The position numbers and the translations under genes are program-made. Shown one piece after another: positions 1 through 14,200 of a stretch of 64,000 nt of DNA (position 1 is its first letter; the number at the start of each line of letters is the position of its first letter). The stretch is from Micropterus salmoides (Eukaryota; Chordata; Actinopteri; Centrarchiformes; Centrarchidae). Where the stretch lies: contig NW_024043372.1 in NCBI RefSeq assembly GCF_014851395.1, forward strand, positions 18,585,665 to 18,649,664, written 5' to 3'. Below the pieces are notes generated by a model, which was not told the DNA's origin, ran no database searches, and was given only the letters and a program-made list of their open reading frames with translations.

Positions 1-1328
1 ACTATTAACAATACAGGGAACAAGCATTAGCATAAAGACTAAAATTAAAGTGTCAGTTGTTCAATTACTTCTTATTTCTACAAGCTAAGAGTTGAAAGAG
101 AAAGTATGATATAAGCAATTCAAATACATAACTGACATGAAAAAATATAAATATTAGAAATATTTATATTTACCCTGTCACAAAGGTCTGGAAACATTTT
201 TAAACTTAAACTCCTATCTTCATTAGTAAAAATGAGGACAAATTGGTATGCATGTTTCCACACCAGTAACAGGAACCTTCATATTAAGCCTACTACACAC
301 TACACGATTTTAATCCCGATTTTAACAGTATTAACATTGTCATTGTATGTTTACATTGTAAGCACTATGGATGTACAATAAGAGAATAAGAGTTCTAATA
401 ATACATCCATAGCAAGCAGGCACTAATAGAGAACTGTCTTCTTTGCATGTTTTGGCAGACTGCAATATTAAATGCCTTTTCTTTTGAACTTTGACCTAGA
501 TCCAATAGCGATGTCACAGTCATCCATTTGCCCATTGTGGGTTTACGGATTTAACTGGAGGCTCACATTGCACCCCCTCACGCCACGCCCCTAGGTCTAT
601 AGGCTGTAGCATTATGTAGAAACAGCTGATTGCGTCTCTCCATCTTTCTCGTTAAATTTGACGAGTTACCAGAAAACATGGCTCCTACCGTTTACAATCA
701 CCAGTAATAAATTTCCTCTCTCATTCCACGCTGCGTCATCTTTAGGCCGGTTTCCATATTTCCATGTCTGGAAGTTGGCAACCCTAAGCATGGCTGTAGA
801 CTCTTAGACTCCTTAATCCATCCAACAATTTTGTTTATTGGTGTCTGAGAGTGAAAGTAGGTCCTTCATTACCAAACACCAAGTTAATAAATTGAGTCAT
901 TAGCAGACTGTGAGTTAAACATTAAACTGTTGGTTACTTTAAAATAAAACTTCATCCTGGTGTTCAAAGGTTATACGTTAATATTTCATCTATTAACTTA
1001 GTGTCAACATTAACTTAGTGCATGAATCGTTAGGCAGAGAAAAGCTGTTGCTTTCAAACATTGTCCAAATCCAGTGATTTCATGGTACCTTAGAAAAGTA
1101 TTTTTAGTTATTTTAAAATACAAAATACATGGCATGGCTGCTGTATTTTAGAGTTTATTTTGAAACACTTAAAATAAGGGTATTTGGTATCTTATTTTAA
1201 AATACATTTTGATGTATCTTTGCCCATCCTTACCTACAGACTTTAGCTGTGTGCATAGTTAGAAAGGCAGTGGATATAAAGTAACTTTACAATGGCCGAA
1301 CTACAACAATAACAACAGCAGCAACTCC
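1..1328. other. Stretch with no gene recognised; short repeat fragments
   Basis: No coding exon of the neighbouring minus-strand coiled-coil gene could be recognised here, although that gene must continue to the left. Around 788-810 there is a short match to the end of the repeat family that is longer at 26690-27270 (shared GCATGGCTGTAGACTCT). The rest is AT-rich and non-coding in appearance. Confidence 0.4.
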
Positions 1329-2261
1329 AGGGACCTGTTTCAGAAAGCAGGCTTAACAAACTCTGAGTTAATCCCTGAGCTCTGGGTTGATTGAACCTGA
1401 GGTGGGAAACTTTGAGCCTTCAATACTCTGAGTATGTTGAGCCTGATGGATGCGCGTGCGTGGGGATGAAAAAAGTCATCAATGGAGCTCCAATACTACG
1501 ATTCACCATGGCAACGGGTAAATAAAGTCAGATACTCCATTTTAATAATGAAAACCTCACTTAAAACTACATTTAAGCCAATTTGCTTCAGTTGCACCAC
1601 AGTCATCCTCACCCGAAATATTCACATTATCTATAGCATGATAACTTTGATAGGAATGTTCCAATCAATGCGACCATATGAATACAATATGAGAGATTAC
1701 TGTTCATTCATCAATTTTATAGGTTGCATTTTATAGGTTGCATTACATTACTGCAGTGATTACTGCAGTAATGTAGCCCACAGTAGCCTAAGTGTTTTCA
1801 GTGCAACTGTCAGTGTTATACCTAAAGACGGACTTTATTCTGTGCTGAGGATAAATCCACGATATGCGGAGATCTGTCCTTACATCGATGACAGCTTGAT
1901 CATAAAAGCAGTCATGTTCAAGATCATGTTTGGATGAAAAAAAAATAGCCTATCCAAACGGGATTTTAAAGTTTTTAAAGATGTAAATGCGTTCAGATAT
2001 GTGCTTTGATATCGACAGTATGAACAAGGAAATGAAACGGTGTCAGACAGCTGCCTCAGGCTTTGCAGGAGCGAAGGAGAGAGAAACTGATGGTTTTTGT
2101 GTGCCTCCCAAGGACATAAGGTTCACAGAATCAGTTGCCGGAGTTACTGATCTAGAGTTTATCTGATCTTGCTCTCTGAAATAGAAAACCCAGAGTTTCC
2201 CTCATCTCGGGCTTAACAGACTCAGAATTTTCACTAATCCCGCTTTCTGAAACGGGGCCCA
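1329..2261. mobile_element. Non-autonomous DNA transposon with imperfect terminal inverted repeats (Harbinger-like?)
   Basis: The left end reads GGGACCTGTTTCAGAAAGC and the right end, inverted, reads GGGCCCCGTTTCAGAAAGC. The likeness continues inward through GGCTTAAC and CTCTGAG words for about 60 bases. The 0.9 kb between has no meaningful ORF; the longest is 84 codons. An internal pair of CTGCAGTAAT words near 1745-1775 forms a small hairpin. I saw no clear target-site duplication. Assignment to the PIF/Harbinger group rests on recollection of similar fish repeats and is tentative. The element ends only about 40 bases below the last visible ccdc30-like exon. Confidence 0.55.
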
Positions 2262-2299
2262 GATCAGAAACACAATATCCAAAGATGAATGCCCGGTAC

Positions 2300-5200
2300 C
2301 TCAGCAAAGTGAAGTGACTGCATGTTTTGCAGGCTTTGTTCCGGGACAGCTATCCGATTGGACATGTGGAGTATTTTGTTTCTTAGTTCCTTGTTTTCCG
2401 TCTCTAGAAAATCCACCCTTGACATCAAAACAAACACCTCTTTATTGTCAGTAAACACACATACAAGTATAGCCCTAGAGTTACTTTGGCTATTTAAATA
2501 TTTACATAATGTGTAAATAATTTCACCATGCAGTTAAGATTTAACAAAGTTCAATACCTGCATTTGGACAAAGAAGCTGAAATATGACTGTCTTTCTTGT
2601 TGTGCTCCTCCTCATTTAGCTGTTGTAGTAGTCTTCTCCTCTCGGCAAGTAGATTGTCATTTTCTATAGTTATACTTATGGTAAGCTCTTTTTCCTGGGA
2701 AAGAAAAACAATTTGACTTCCTAAATTCATCATCCATTTTTATCTAACCTAATTTATGTAATAACAGTCAATAGAGGGAGACTTATCGATACAGGAATTA
2801 CACACTGCCTATGACTCAGCATCTCCATTGCTTACTTATACTGTGGACGAAAATAGTGGTAATGCTTTTCTTCACTGAGAAAACAGATATTATTATTATT
2901 TTTTTTTTTTATATATCAGCACAAGTAGGAATAAATATTGATATTGATTGATATCCAATTAAGTTTAAAACAAATAATGCTAAATTTAATTTTAAGCAAG
3001 ATATACCTCAAACACCCTGGTTTATTTTGTGGAAAGTAGGACAAAGCTGCAGATTTACCTTTGATAATGAATGGGAACACAAGGACAGTTCTCGCTCTAG
3101 ATTTTTTATCTTCTCATCACGCCATGTTGTTTCGTCATCACATTTTTGTTTGGCTCGACACAGTTTTGACTTATGTTTTTCCTTCCTCTCATGGTATTTA
3201 CTGTAAGAAGATGGACAAAAATAACACACTTTATATAACCAATCCAGGATAGAAAATTATTGTACACCATAAATTAATATTATACTATAAAGGGTCATAT
3301 GTAAGGTGGAACAGTTGGTGTTCATTTATACATAAAACATGTATTGGCTAAGAATAAAAAAATGTCTCATCAAACTTTATATTGTGTTTCTATAGTTTGG
3401 GAGAGACGTTTTTCAGCTGACAGCAACATTATGGGCCTGTTACCTCCGCTCTTTGTCAAGGCATATAAGGGTTTCACATATCTCCTTCTTAAGCGTCTTG
3501 AGCTCGTCTTGGGTGGCCACCAGAGTTTTTACTGCTTCTTGATAATCAGGACCTTGCTGAGGTGAAAGGTAAAAGCATCCGCAGTGACAATAATGAATGG
3601 CTTTGTTTTCTCCCAGCTTAACACATGGGCGGCGACAGTTCCTGCCATAATGTACTGGTCAACAGTCGTAGTTGTAGCCCTGATGAGTTACCAGTTTTTC
3701 CAGTATATTTGAAAATTAAAGAATTTTAGAAGTTTACCTTACACAGCGTGTTTTCCTTGTTCTGCAGCAGCTGTAGTTGTGTCTGTAGCTCTTCATCCTC
3801 TGTTTCAAGGAGTTGTGAATCTGCCTGTTTTTGCTTCCTCGGCCTTCAAACACACACAGAAACCTCATCTATGTGCTGCTGCAACATACAGAGTTGGCAT
3901 GCACATACAGTAGCTGCTGGATGGTGTGAGGAGGCGGAATATCCTACTTTTGATCCTGAAGATTGTTTTCTTTGCTGCAGATGGTAGCTATAAGGTCATC
4001 CAGGTTATTATGAGAATGCTCCAGCTGCTGCTTAAGGGAATGTATCTGAAAGGATAAGAAAAAGTTTAGACCTCATGTGATTAGAAACAAAGGCCATTGT
4101 AGTGCATTTCTCTTTAAAAAATCTGAGTATATTTTAATAAATTAACTAATATTTTCATATATTGAATGGCTCACTTCTGACTCCTTCTCCAAAAGTGATC
4201 TTGACTGAGCTCTGAGTTTATTTTGTAAAGCTCTGCAGATCTCATTGTTCTGGATCAACTCAGTTGCTTGGAACTGGAAATACAAGAGCAACATTCAGTC
4301 ATGTATCCACAAATCAGGCAGGCAAGTTCAGGCAGGCAACAAAGTCAATCCCAGCACATCAGCCGATCGCAGCCTTCTTAAAGGCAGTCACGTCAGCTGA
4401 TTCCTCTCATAGCATTCATTGGCACAATCCATGTAAGATGCCTTATTTAGGCTGCTATAGCCTGCCTTCCCTTGCTGCTTCCTCTGTAAGCAGCTTGTAA
4501 CCCGCCCTCACCCAATCTCCTCCTTTCAGGCCGTGTCTGATTAATCATGTCATTCTGTATTGATGTCTGCTCTGCTTTGTTCACTGAGGGGTCTTTGCTG
4601 CTGATCTCTGCCTCGACACCGTGTTTGACAAGAATAAGATTCTTGAAAAGACTGGGTCAGTAATACAATCCTACTCAGTAAAAACAAACTGTGTTGAACC
4701 TATGCCGTTTGATCTAAAATTCAGTTCTGCTCTGTTTGGATGGCAGTTAAAGCAGGTGTCATCTTCTCATGTAATGATGAAGGATTTGTACAGTGAGACT
4801 TACTTTATCTAACTCATCCGCTTGGTTGGCCTGCTCGGCACGCTGCTGCAGCTCCTGCAGGGCTGACTCCAGCTCCTCTACCTTCCTCTTTAGGGACACA
4901 ACCTGAGAAACATTACACACAGATCAATGTAGTGGGGATGGGAGTTTCTATGCTGAATAATAACACAGGCAACAAAGCTTCTAATATTTGCAATAATTGC
5001 AAATAAATCACCTATTGGAAGTGTTGGTGCCTATATTATTATCAAGTGTAAAAACTCCCTAAACACGACTGAACTCAAACTGAAATAATTCAGTATTGTC
5101 TCAAGATTTGTACACACACATTTTTAATATACACACAGTACAGAAAAAATATCCCTGCCTCATTTAAAGTAAAAGATACTGAATGATTCTACATTTCCAA

Positions 5201-8200
5201 AAAACAGATACAAAAACTTTATCACTATGTTAGCCACAATTGCAAAAAAATCATGCAAATAGGATCGTAAAGGCCTATCATAAAAGCAGCTTATGTTTAC
5301 AGAATCCATATGTATCTCCTTGAATTAATTATTGCAGATACATCCCATATTATGATACTTAGCCTATTATTAGTCCCATACGCACCAGCACGTACCTTGA
5401 GATCCTCGGGCAGAGGTCTGTTGTCTGTTCCAGAGTCTCGACTGAAAACTAAAGGGGACAAAGCGTTTGCTGTCAGGGCCCCGAGGCTCTGGAACAGCCT
5501 GCCCGAGGAAATCAGGTCGGCTGAGTCAGTGAACTCTTTTAAGTCCCTTCTTAAAACATACTTTTATAGGAGAGCCTTTCCAGATCTTATTTGACTTTAT
5601 TTTATCCCTTTTATTTTATTGTATTTTACTAATTTTATATTTATCTGTATTTTAGTCTTTTCAATGTTTTCATGCTTTTATCTTGTATTGTTTTTGTATT
5701 ATTGTCTCTTGGGTATTATTTTCTTTACACTTGTTAAAGCACTTTGTAACTTGTTTTTGATTGAAAGATTATTATTATTATTATTATATATTATTATATA
5801 ATGTATGTAGTTGGTATAGTGAGCTGTTTCTTATATTGTCTCTTTCATTTTGATAGTCATTCTTCTATTTTCTATATTCATACTAATAATCAAGATCAAG
5901 CAAACTTTTTTGCATTCCACTCCATGGGAGGTTTCTGTCCTTGCTGAGGTTGTCTTAGGACACCTGCGTTACCGTTTGACAGATGTACCACGCCAGTCAA
6001 ACTTCCCGCCTTCTGTTCTTGACTGTTGCAGTATTTTGTCTTTCTTTTTATCTTAATATTTTATATTAATATGTTAATGTATGTACCAAATACCAAGTAC
6101 AAATTGTCAAACAGTTAAACAAGTACTTGGTAATAAAACATATTCTGATAAATATGAAATAATAATAAATAAGTACTATTTTTAATGACACATACTCTGG
6201 TAGCTTCCTGTGATTGGTTTGAATCGTGTTCACCAGAAATGAACTGCCACTTGACAGCAGTCCAAGACCACCCCTTCAAGGAGGACCAGACAGCACGTTT
6301 GGTCCACACCAGAGTTTGAGTCCAGCGTTCACAGCAACCCAAACGAACAGCGTCAAAGGGGTTAAACGCTCCAGGATCCAGATCAACCGGACTAAACAAA
6401 GTCAGTGTGAACCCGCCCTTAGACTCTATAAAGCATCTGGTCTTTGGAGTTCCAAAAAGTGCATGATACTGTATACCCATCCCAATATTTAAAAACAATA
6501 CGTGTCTTTTCTCCAAGCAATTTCACTGTACGCCTGGCCCACAAATCCTGCAGGATACAGTGTTTAATCAGGGCTTTTCTATTATTTAAACTGGCTCACT
6601 GACATTTCTGACAAATTATTGCTAGCTTAAACAGACATACAAAGGCAAAGTTGATCTCTTATCTGGAACATAACCTGGAGAAGGTTCTCCATGAAAACAC
6701 CACCTACTGACCAATCAGCTCTCTTGTAAAATCACCATCTGTATGAAATCTACACACTGTTCCAGAGACTTTTTTATGGGCTGATTTCATGTTTACTGCA
6801 GTGATACAGAGAAACTCTTGTAGGCTATAGTCATATCATCCAATCAGCTCTGTTGTAAAATGACATCACCATCTGTATGAAATCTACACACTGTTCCACA
6901 GACATTTTTATGGGCTACTTGAAATGTGTTAATTAATTTTTTATTTGATCCCAGTCCGTTTCACACAGCCTGTCGCAGCAGTTAAAATAAAAGGGTTTCA
7001 TTTTTCTTATGTGAGGCTGAATATTATGAGCAGTTTGGTAGGGATATCGAAATTTTTAATTTAAACGTAGGCTATTTATTTTAGGTTAGTAGCAATCTAA
7101 AAGGCTATCACAGAGACTGGTCATGTTCTGCCCCACCTTTTGCCATGTGGGCACAGGGTGAGGTGAGTTTTCAGTGGCCTAAATGTTGAGATTCAGTCTT
7201 TCAACAACTATTTGTGTACATTTTATGGCATGAATGGATTTTTTGTTTCACTGCTTTATGACGTTAATTTAGAACAATGTTTGGAAAACTTGAGTGTGTT
7301 AAATAAATTTATCTCATTTCATTACACTTCATTAAAGTGTGGTGGAACGACCACTTATTTAGTGCGCTGGTTTTAATGTGGAAACGCAGACACACAGGCG
7401 AGCTGAATAAGGCTGATATTTTCATACAGCTCATAAGAACACATCAAATCAACGCATTATTATTATAGACTACGCCTGTTCATTTAGGCATTCACATTGT
7501 CTGCAATGTTCTCCCTGCATGTGTCAGCTGCAGCTGAGTTACTTAGACCATGTCGTATTTCTGTAGTGTTACAGTTTGCTCTTCGTTTGTAAAATATGAC
7601 GCTCTGACGCCAGGGGACTTATTCATGTTTGTGATTGTTCATCTGCTGCTAACACCACCTCTTTTATGTGAACGCGCTCACGGCTGGATTTGGAAACCCT
7701 GGGTTGACTTACCGAGTTGATAACCAGCTTCGTAGTACCACTTATTCAGACCGCGATTGCTGGGGTTAGGTAAGCCAGATAACTAAAATATATCCTGGGT
7801 ATGTTGAACACGCTTCATGGTACAGGCCCATATCACCTGTAAGACTCAACTGTTTTGGCAATAAACCTCAACTACTCACCAGTTTCATCTCCGTGTCTGT
7901 GTCTTTGGGTCCACAACCTCTGTTTCAGCCAGGTGGCTGAACGTAACAAAACCATCCATAATAACTTGTATTAGTTAGGCTGTTGCTATTTTTATGCACT
8001 CACAGTCTGCTCCTTTTCCACAAGGCATGTTGTCTGAGCAGTGAATTTCTCCTGTAAAGTTCTGCAGGTGTGTCTGCTCTGTGCCAGCTCTGCTGCTTGA
8101 GACTAAAAAAAAAAAAGAAGGAACAAGTACGTACTTTTTTAACCCACATGCACACGAATGTATTGGGTGTGTCATTTGGAACTATTTCAAGATCAAGAGG

Positions 8201-11200
8201 TTTCTATTGGTGATTTAGTAGAAATGATCAATCTTTCCAACCAGTCTCCACTGTGTCCACCACGTGTCTCCTCCATTAAATTGCCATCTCTGCTGTTAAA
8301 TCCATGCTGATAATGGCGATAATGATAGCGATCTGTAGTTAAATGACTGACTGTGGGAGGGGCAGACTGTTTCAGTGTCAGATGTAATGCTCAGCGATCT
8401 GCGCAGTGGGACTTACTTGAGCTAACTCATTAGCCTGGTTGGCCTGAACTTGCACAGTGAGGAGCTGCTGCTCAGCCTGCTGCTGTAGCTCCTGCAGGGC
8501 CGACTTCAGTTGCTCCGACTCCCTCTGCAGCGATATAATATAATAATATATAATATATAATATATAAATAATTTATGGGACATCTTAGTACAAATAAGTT
8601 TAATAAAAAAGTATTGTTGGCCTGTAAAATTTGCATTTGTTCATAACAGCTACCTATTGCTAGATTAGACTAGTTTAGATTATAAACACAACCATTTACC
8701 ATTTTGTATTTGTTTATTATTATTATTTAAAAAGGCTTTCAGTCTGGGCAATGAGATTCTTCTCTCTTGTGCTTACATGATAATTCAGGAATTCTTTGAT
8801 TTAATGTGATTTAATTTAGGATTTGACAGGCTGTACTGTAGCTCTTGAACACTGGGCTACTATTTTGAATGACAGAGTGTACACATCTAAAAGAGCAATA
8901 TATTTTCACAGTTAATGAGTTTGAGCAGTGAGGCTTACTTCAGCCAGCTCCGTGATCTGGTTGGCCTGGACCTGAACAGTTAGGAGCTGCTGTTGGGCTG
9001 ACTCCAGTCGCTTCACCTTCTCCTGCAGAGACACCACCTAAGACAAACACACATGCAACACAGTGGCGCTGCAAATCATTTTCATCACTGATAATCTTTT
9101 CTTGATTTATAAATTAATAATTTGGTCAATAACATATCATAAAGTAGTGAAAAATGCCCATTAAAATTTCCCATCGTACAGGTAGACCTATTTAAATATA
9201 TTGTTTTGTCCAGCCATCAGTTTTAAACACAAAGATATTCAGTTTACTATAAATAAGACTTATTCTGTTATTCAAACTCTTGTCACAGCCAGTGCTGCGG
9301 CTCTGGACTTGCTCCTTGTTTATGCCATGTTTCCCCTCCCTTGTAGTCGGTCTGTGTGTGCATGTGTCTGTTATGGGCATGAATAGCACCAGACAGAGTG
9401 AAACTACACTATAGTATATACTCCAGGCTTCCTGTGATTTGTGGCCAGATTATGCTAAACCTTTTGTGGTAGAGTACCTCAGGCATTTTATTGTCTCCAG
9501 AGTCCCTAATTACTCTAGTTTTTGATGATTATTTACATTTTGAAAATTACCTGTTATTTTTCTCCTGTGCTTCAAGATTCCTGTGCTCTGCGAATTCACA
9601 TCCAGGACCAACAGACATTACTTCTCGGAACCAGACCTCGCCATTGCTTACCTGCCAGCCCCTTTCTTACACCTGCCTCACCTGCCTTCACTACCACTGC
9701 TAACTTTTTACTACGTCTCCTGTGTTCTGTCTGCTCTTGGGTCTGGCTAACAACAAAACCTAAAAACTCTGAAAGTCTTTGCAAAAAATTAATGTTAGTA
9801 TTATGTCACCATTAATTTCTGGTCCTATGAGGAGTGTTTACAGTTAAAATACCTTATTCCAGCAGGTATCTTACCGTCTGCTGCAGAGAGCTTTTCTCAG
9901 CATCCAGGGAGCGTACCCTGCTCCTCAAGGCTCTGATCTCAAAGTCCAGACGATCGTTCAACTCTTTGGCCTTTCTTAGTTCCACCATTTCTTTTGAAGT
10001 AAAGTCAGATAATGCACTCATCAGGTTATCAGACAACTTGCTGAAGTTCAAACCAAGCATCAGAAAGGGGATTTAAGTGACTTTGAACGTGGCATGGTTG
10101 TGGGTTCCAGACTGGCTGGTCTGAGTATTTCAGAAACTGTTGATCTACTGGGAATTTCATGCACAACCATCTCTAGGGTTTACAGAGAATGGTCCAAAAA
10201 AGAGAAAATATCCAGTGAGCGGAAGTTGTGTAGACGAAAATGCCTTGTTGATGTCAGGGTTCAGAGGAGAATGGGCAGACTCTTTTGAGATGACAGAAAG
10301 GCAACAGTAACTCAAATAACCACTTGTTACAACCAAGGTATGCAGAATACCATCTCTCAACGTACAACATGTCGAACCAAGCATGGATCCATCCTGCCTC
10401 GTATCAACAGTTCAGGCTGGTGGTGGTGGTGTGATGGTGTGGGGGATGTTTTCTTGGCACTTTGGGCCCCTTAGTACCAATTGAGCATCGTTAAAACGCG
10501 ACACCCTACCTGAGTATTGTTGCTGACCATGTCCATCCCTGTATGACCACAGTGTACCCATCTTCTGATGGCTACTTCCAGCAGGATATTGCACCATGTC
10601 ACAAAGCGCAAAATCATCTCAAACTGGTTAATTGAACATGACAATGAGTTCACTGTACTCCAATGGCCTGCACAGTCACCAGATCTTAATCCAATGGAGC
10701 TCATTTGTAAAGTGGTGGAACAGGAGATTCGCGTCATGGATGTACAGCCGACAAGTCTGCAGCAACTGTGTGATGCTATTATGTCAATATGGACCAAAGT
10801 CTCTGAGGAATGTCTCCAATACCTCGTTGAAAGTATGCCACAAAGAATTAAGGTAGCTCTGAAATCTAAAGGGTGTCCAACCCAGTACTAGAAAGGTGTA
10901 CCTAATAAAGTGGCCAGTGAGTGTAAATATATATTTAAAAAGAATACGAACAAACAAACAAATGTGAGGGTCGGATCTAGGGCAGTGGTGTGGCTCAGTT
11001 TGTGGCACCTTAGCTTCTCTTTTGGTGTGAACCTCACCAAGCCTCAAGGCCCATATGTTCATGTGAGTTTCTTCCTGCAGGTTCGGTAGCATGCAAATTG
11101 TAAATTGTCTTAAGGTTTTTAATTTGTCTATGAATGTGTTTGTTTAGGTGTGTAATAGACTTTGACTTTAAGGTGTCCCTTGCCTCTCACACAGTGCATG

Positions 11201-14200
11201 CTGGAATAATCTCAAGAGAAAAAAGAAAGAACCTAAGCTGTGGGGAATTGTAATAGCTTCATGAATACACATGACAAAATAATTCTCACCGTATTTCTTC
11301 AGTTTTTCTACTTCCTGTCTGAGTTGCTCTACCTCCTGCTGTGCTGCCTCCAGCTCAGGCTCTAAAAAAAATAATAGATGTTAGAATAAACACAGATGTT
11401 TTCACAGTACTCTTCACAAAGTTGCTGGTAGAGTCTCATTTTCAATTTAGAGCAGTGGAAGCTGGTAAAAACTTCCGAGTATGTTTGGATATTGTATGAT
11501 GGTAAAATAACTTCTGAAAGCTAGTGATATACAATATTTTTTGAGGATTTTACAGAAATTTTTTGATGTTTTCTTTTCTAGCAGAGGCGACCGCCTTGAT
11601 TTAATGATACATGAAAAAAGAGGAAGCACTGAGATAGTGGTGAAAGCTTGCTACAGTATTATTGCCATGAAATCTCTTTGATAATGCTAATAAATATCTC
11701 TCACCATAGGCTCTTTGGGTCAAATGAGCAGACTCCAGCTCATCAGTCAAACGCCGGATCTCGTTGTGGGCCATGGCTAGCCGACGGGAGCCCTCCTCCA
11801 GGTCCCGCTCCAGCCGGGAACATTTCCTCTCCACACTGCTTGCTTGGCCAGCCAAATGCCTGGCCTCAGCCTAAAGAGAGAGGAAAAGAGCAACTGAAGT
11901 GACTGCGTTACTGTGAAAAGAACCGGTGAAAACAAACAAGAATGTTAAATAAATGCATGCAAGAAGAGACGAGGGACCTTGAGAAGTGCACTGGATCAAG
12001 ATGCACCAGTGGTGTAGTATCTTGAAATTCTTCTGCCATGCAAAGTTCCCTAGCTTGTACCGATAACAGAGCTTAATAACGCTGGAATAAAAAAAAGAGC
12101 TTGCAGTTATGGTGGATGCTACTGAATAGTTTTGAATGGAAAACATGCACAAAGATCCTCACATTCAAACATGCACTGTGAGACAACACAGCACAAAATG
12201 AAGTCAGTGTGGCTGATTGCGTCTGATTTTCCTACTGACCTGAGTGCAGTTTTTATTGTTTGTTAGTATGGGATGAAGTAACATTACAGTATATGAAAGG
12301 ACATACAGGAATAAACGTATGTTTGCTCTGTGAAGCTTTGTGGAGTCCAAATAGTCTCTTCCATGGGGTCTGGCCATGACATGGTGCCCCCTTGTGGTAA
12401 GGCTGGGGAACATCATTAAATCAAGAATCAGAATAAGCTGTTTGAACAGAAACATCACACATGAGGGATCACATGCTTTAAAAGGGTAAACTTAAAACTT
12501 CTCTGTGGTGTTGGCTTTCTTTTCTCATATGAAGGAAACTACTTGCTTGTGCACATTCCTGAGTGCTGAGAGTTTTTCAAATTAAATGATAAACAATAAC
12601 CTGTCTCTCACTTTTACACCAACTGTCTTTACTGTTAATGCTCAAATAAAGATGAAAATGACAGAAACTAAAGCACTGATTAAACCTAGCATGTTTGTCC
12701 TCTAACCTGGTGTGCATTGGTGTTCGGCGCTTGGGTTACAGTCCCCAGCGGGCTTGCCGTGTTTCCATCACCCGTCAGGTTGTCGGGAACCTCACTCGTC
12801 TCGAGTAAGGATGCTCTCTCCACCAGGAGGTAGGCCACCTGCTCGCTGGGGCTGCTGTGAATCAACTCTGTGAGACCCTGCTGGTACAGCATTTTAGCCA
12901 CCTCGCTTATCTGGGCATCTATCACAACGGAGAATGGTGAAAGATTTATAATGCTTTATAATCTGAAAGTCTGTGGACTAAGGGTGTCTGAGGTCTTGTC
13001 CCAAGAAAGCAGTCAGTTTAAGTGAGCTTTGCCTGTAGAAGTACCACTACCCCGAGATAGCGCCGTTCGTCTTATCCACTGTGTGGGAGACAGCCCTGGG
13101 TGGTTCCATAGAAAAGGAAGCGGCTCTGCGCTGCTCTTTAACAGCAGCAAGTAAGTTAAACGGACATTTGACAAACCACCCAGTTAGTCTTCTCTTGTGA
13201 AACTGAAACATTTAGTTTAAAAACATAAATAAATCATAAATTTCACCTTTGTGTCGCATGTCGAAGTTTCTTTTCGAATGTGGAATGGAGTCATTGTTAC
13301 CCCTCGTGGCTGGGGGTGCTGGGGAAATGCTTGATTTATTTTATTTGAAGTATTTTACATGACACTTTCCGGTTTTACATGAGAAAAGACATAGGTTTGA
13401 CGTACATTCCTCCATTACAAACTGGTTGGTTTGTCAAATGTACTTCTGGTTAACCAACCCACCTCTGTTAAAGAGCAGCGTGCAGTTGCTCAGCTTTTCT
13501 ATGGAACCAGTGGATGAGTTTTAATTTGCATGTTGTAAATTGTCCAACAGGGCAGGACAGCTAACATGGCTTGTTACTGAAAGAAATTGTAAATGATAAT
13601 GTGAAAAGCAAAAAGTAGGAAGCCTTGAGTGCCTGAGAAAAAAGTACTATTTTCTCAAAATCTGTGCTGTAAATCTATTATAACACATAACAATTCTCAA
13701 AGACTAAAAGACATCTTCATAGTGAAGAAGAAGATCTTGCTGCTGGATTATTTGTAGGTAGTGTACAGGTAAAAATGTCCAACCCTGAAGGGATATTAGG
13801 CGTCGCAGCTGGTCCTTGAGCTGATCATTTTCGTCTTGTATCTCCTGAGCCAAAACATCTTTGTGTTGTGTAAAGACTCGGATCTGCTCCAAGGACTTGC
13901 GTACCTTACAAACAGACAGAAAGCCAAAGTCTTAGATGCTAATAGACACAGAACACATGATGTCACAGGTAATTCGGCAGAGATAACATACTTCCGCCAT
14001 CTCTGCTAAGTGTTGTGAACGCTGGGTGTCCAGGTCCCACGTCATACTGCTCAGACGGTTTCTTGTGTGCTGGAGGCTGCACCATAGCAAACACAGCTGA
14101 GCATCCTGAGGCGAGTCAGGAGCAAGTCCCTCTTCACTAAACCATGCAGTGATCTGCTCCAGCGCCTCCTAGAGACAGTATGGGCAACATGTGAAAATGG

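Larger units (their letters stand above)
4175..9037 (-). repeat. Tandemly duplicated coil exons inside the ccdc30-like gene
   Basis: Three exons (9037-8939, 8524-8417, 4902-4804) encode versions of the same 33-36 residue coil, with the pattern SLxxxVExLESALQELQ followed by QANQAxEL. Two further exons (8102-8004 and 4273-4175), both exactly 99 bases and phase 0-0, share the pattern QAxELxQ, CRxLQxK, AQ and LxEKE. The order first-type, first-type, second-type, first-type, second-type implies duplication of a two-exon unit plus an extra copy of the first exon. All are phase 0 at both ends, so gain or loss keeps the frame. Confidence 0.75.

Noticed and set aside
6115..6516. 133-codon minus-strand ORF
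   Set aside because: Lies in a transposon-like repeat and has no protein-family features.
7862..7935. Possible extra ccdc30-like exon ending at a CTG|GTGAGT donor
   Set aside because: No acceptor keeps the phase needed between the neighbouring exons, and two frames hit stops. Perhaps a decayed exon copy.
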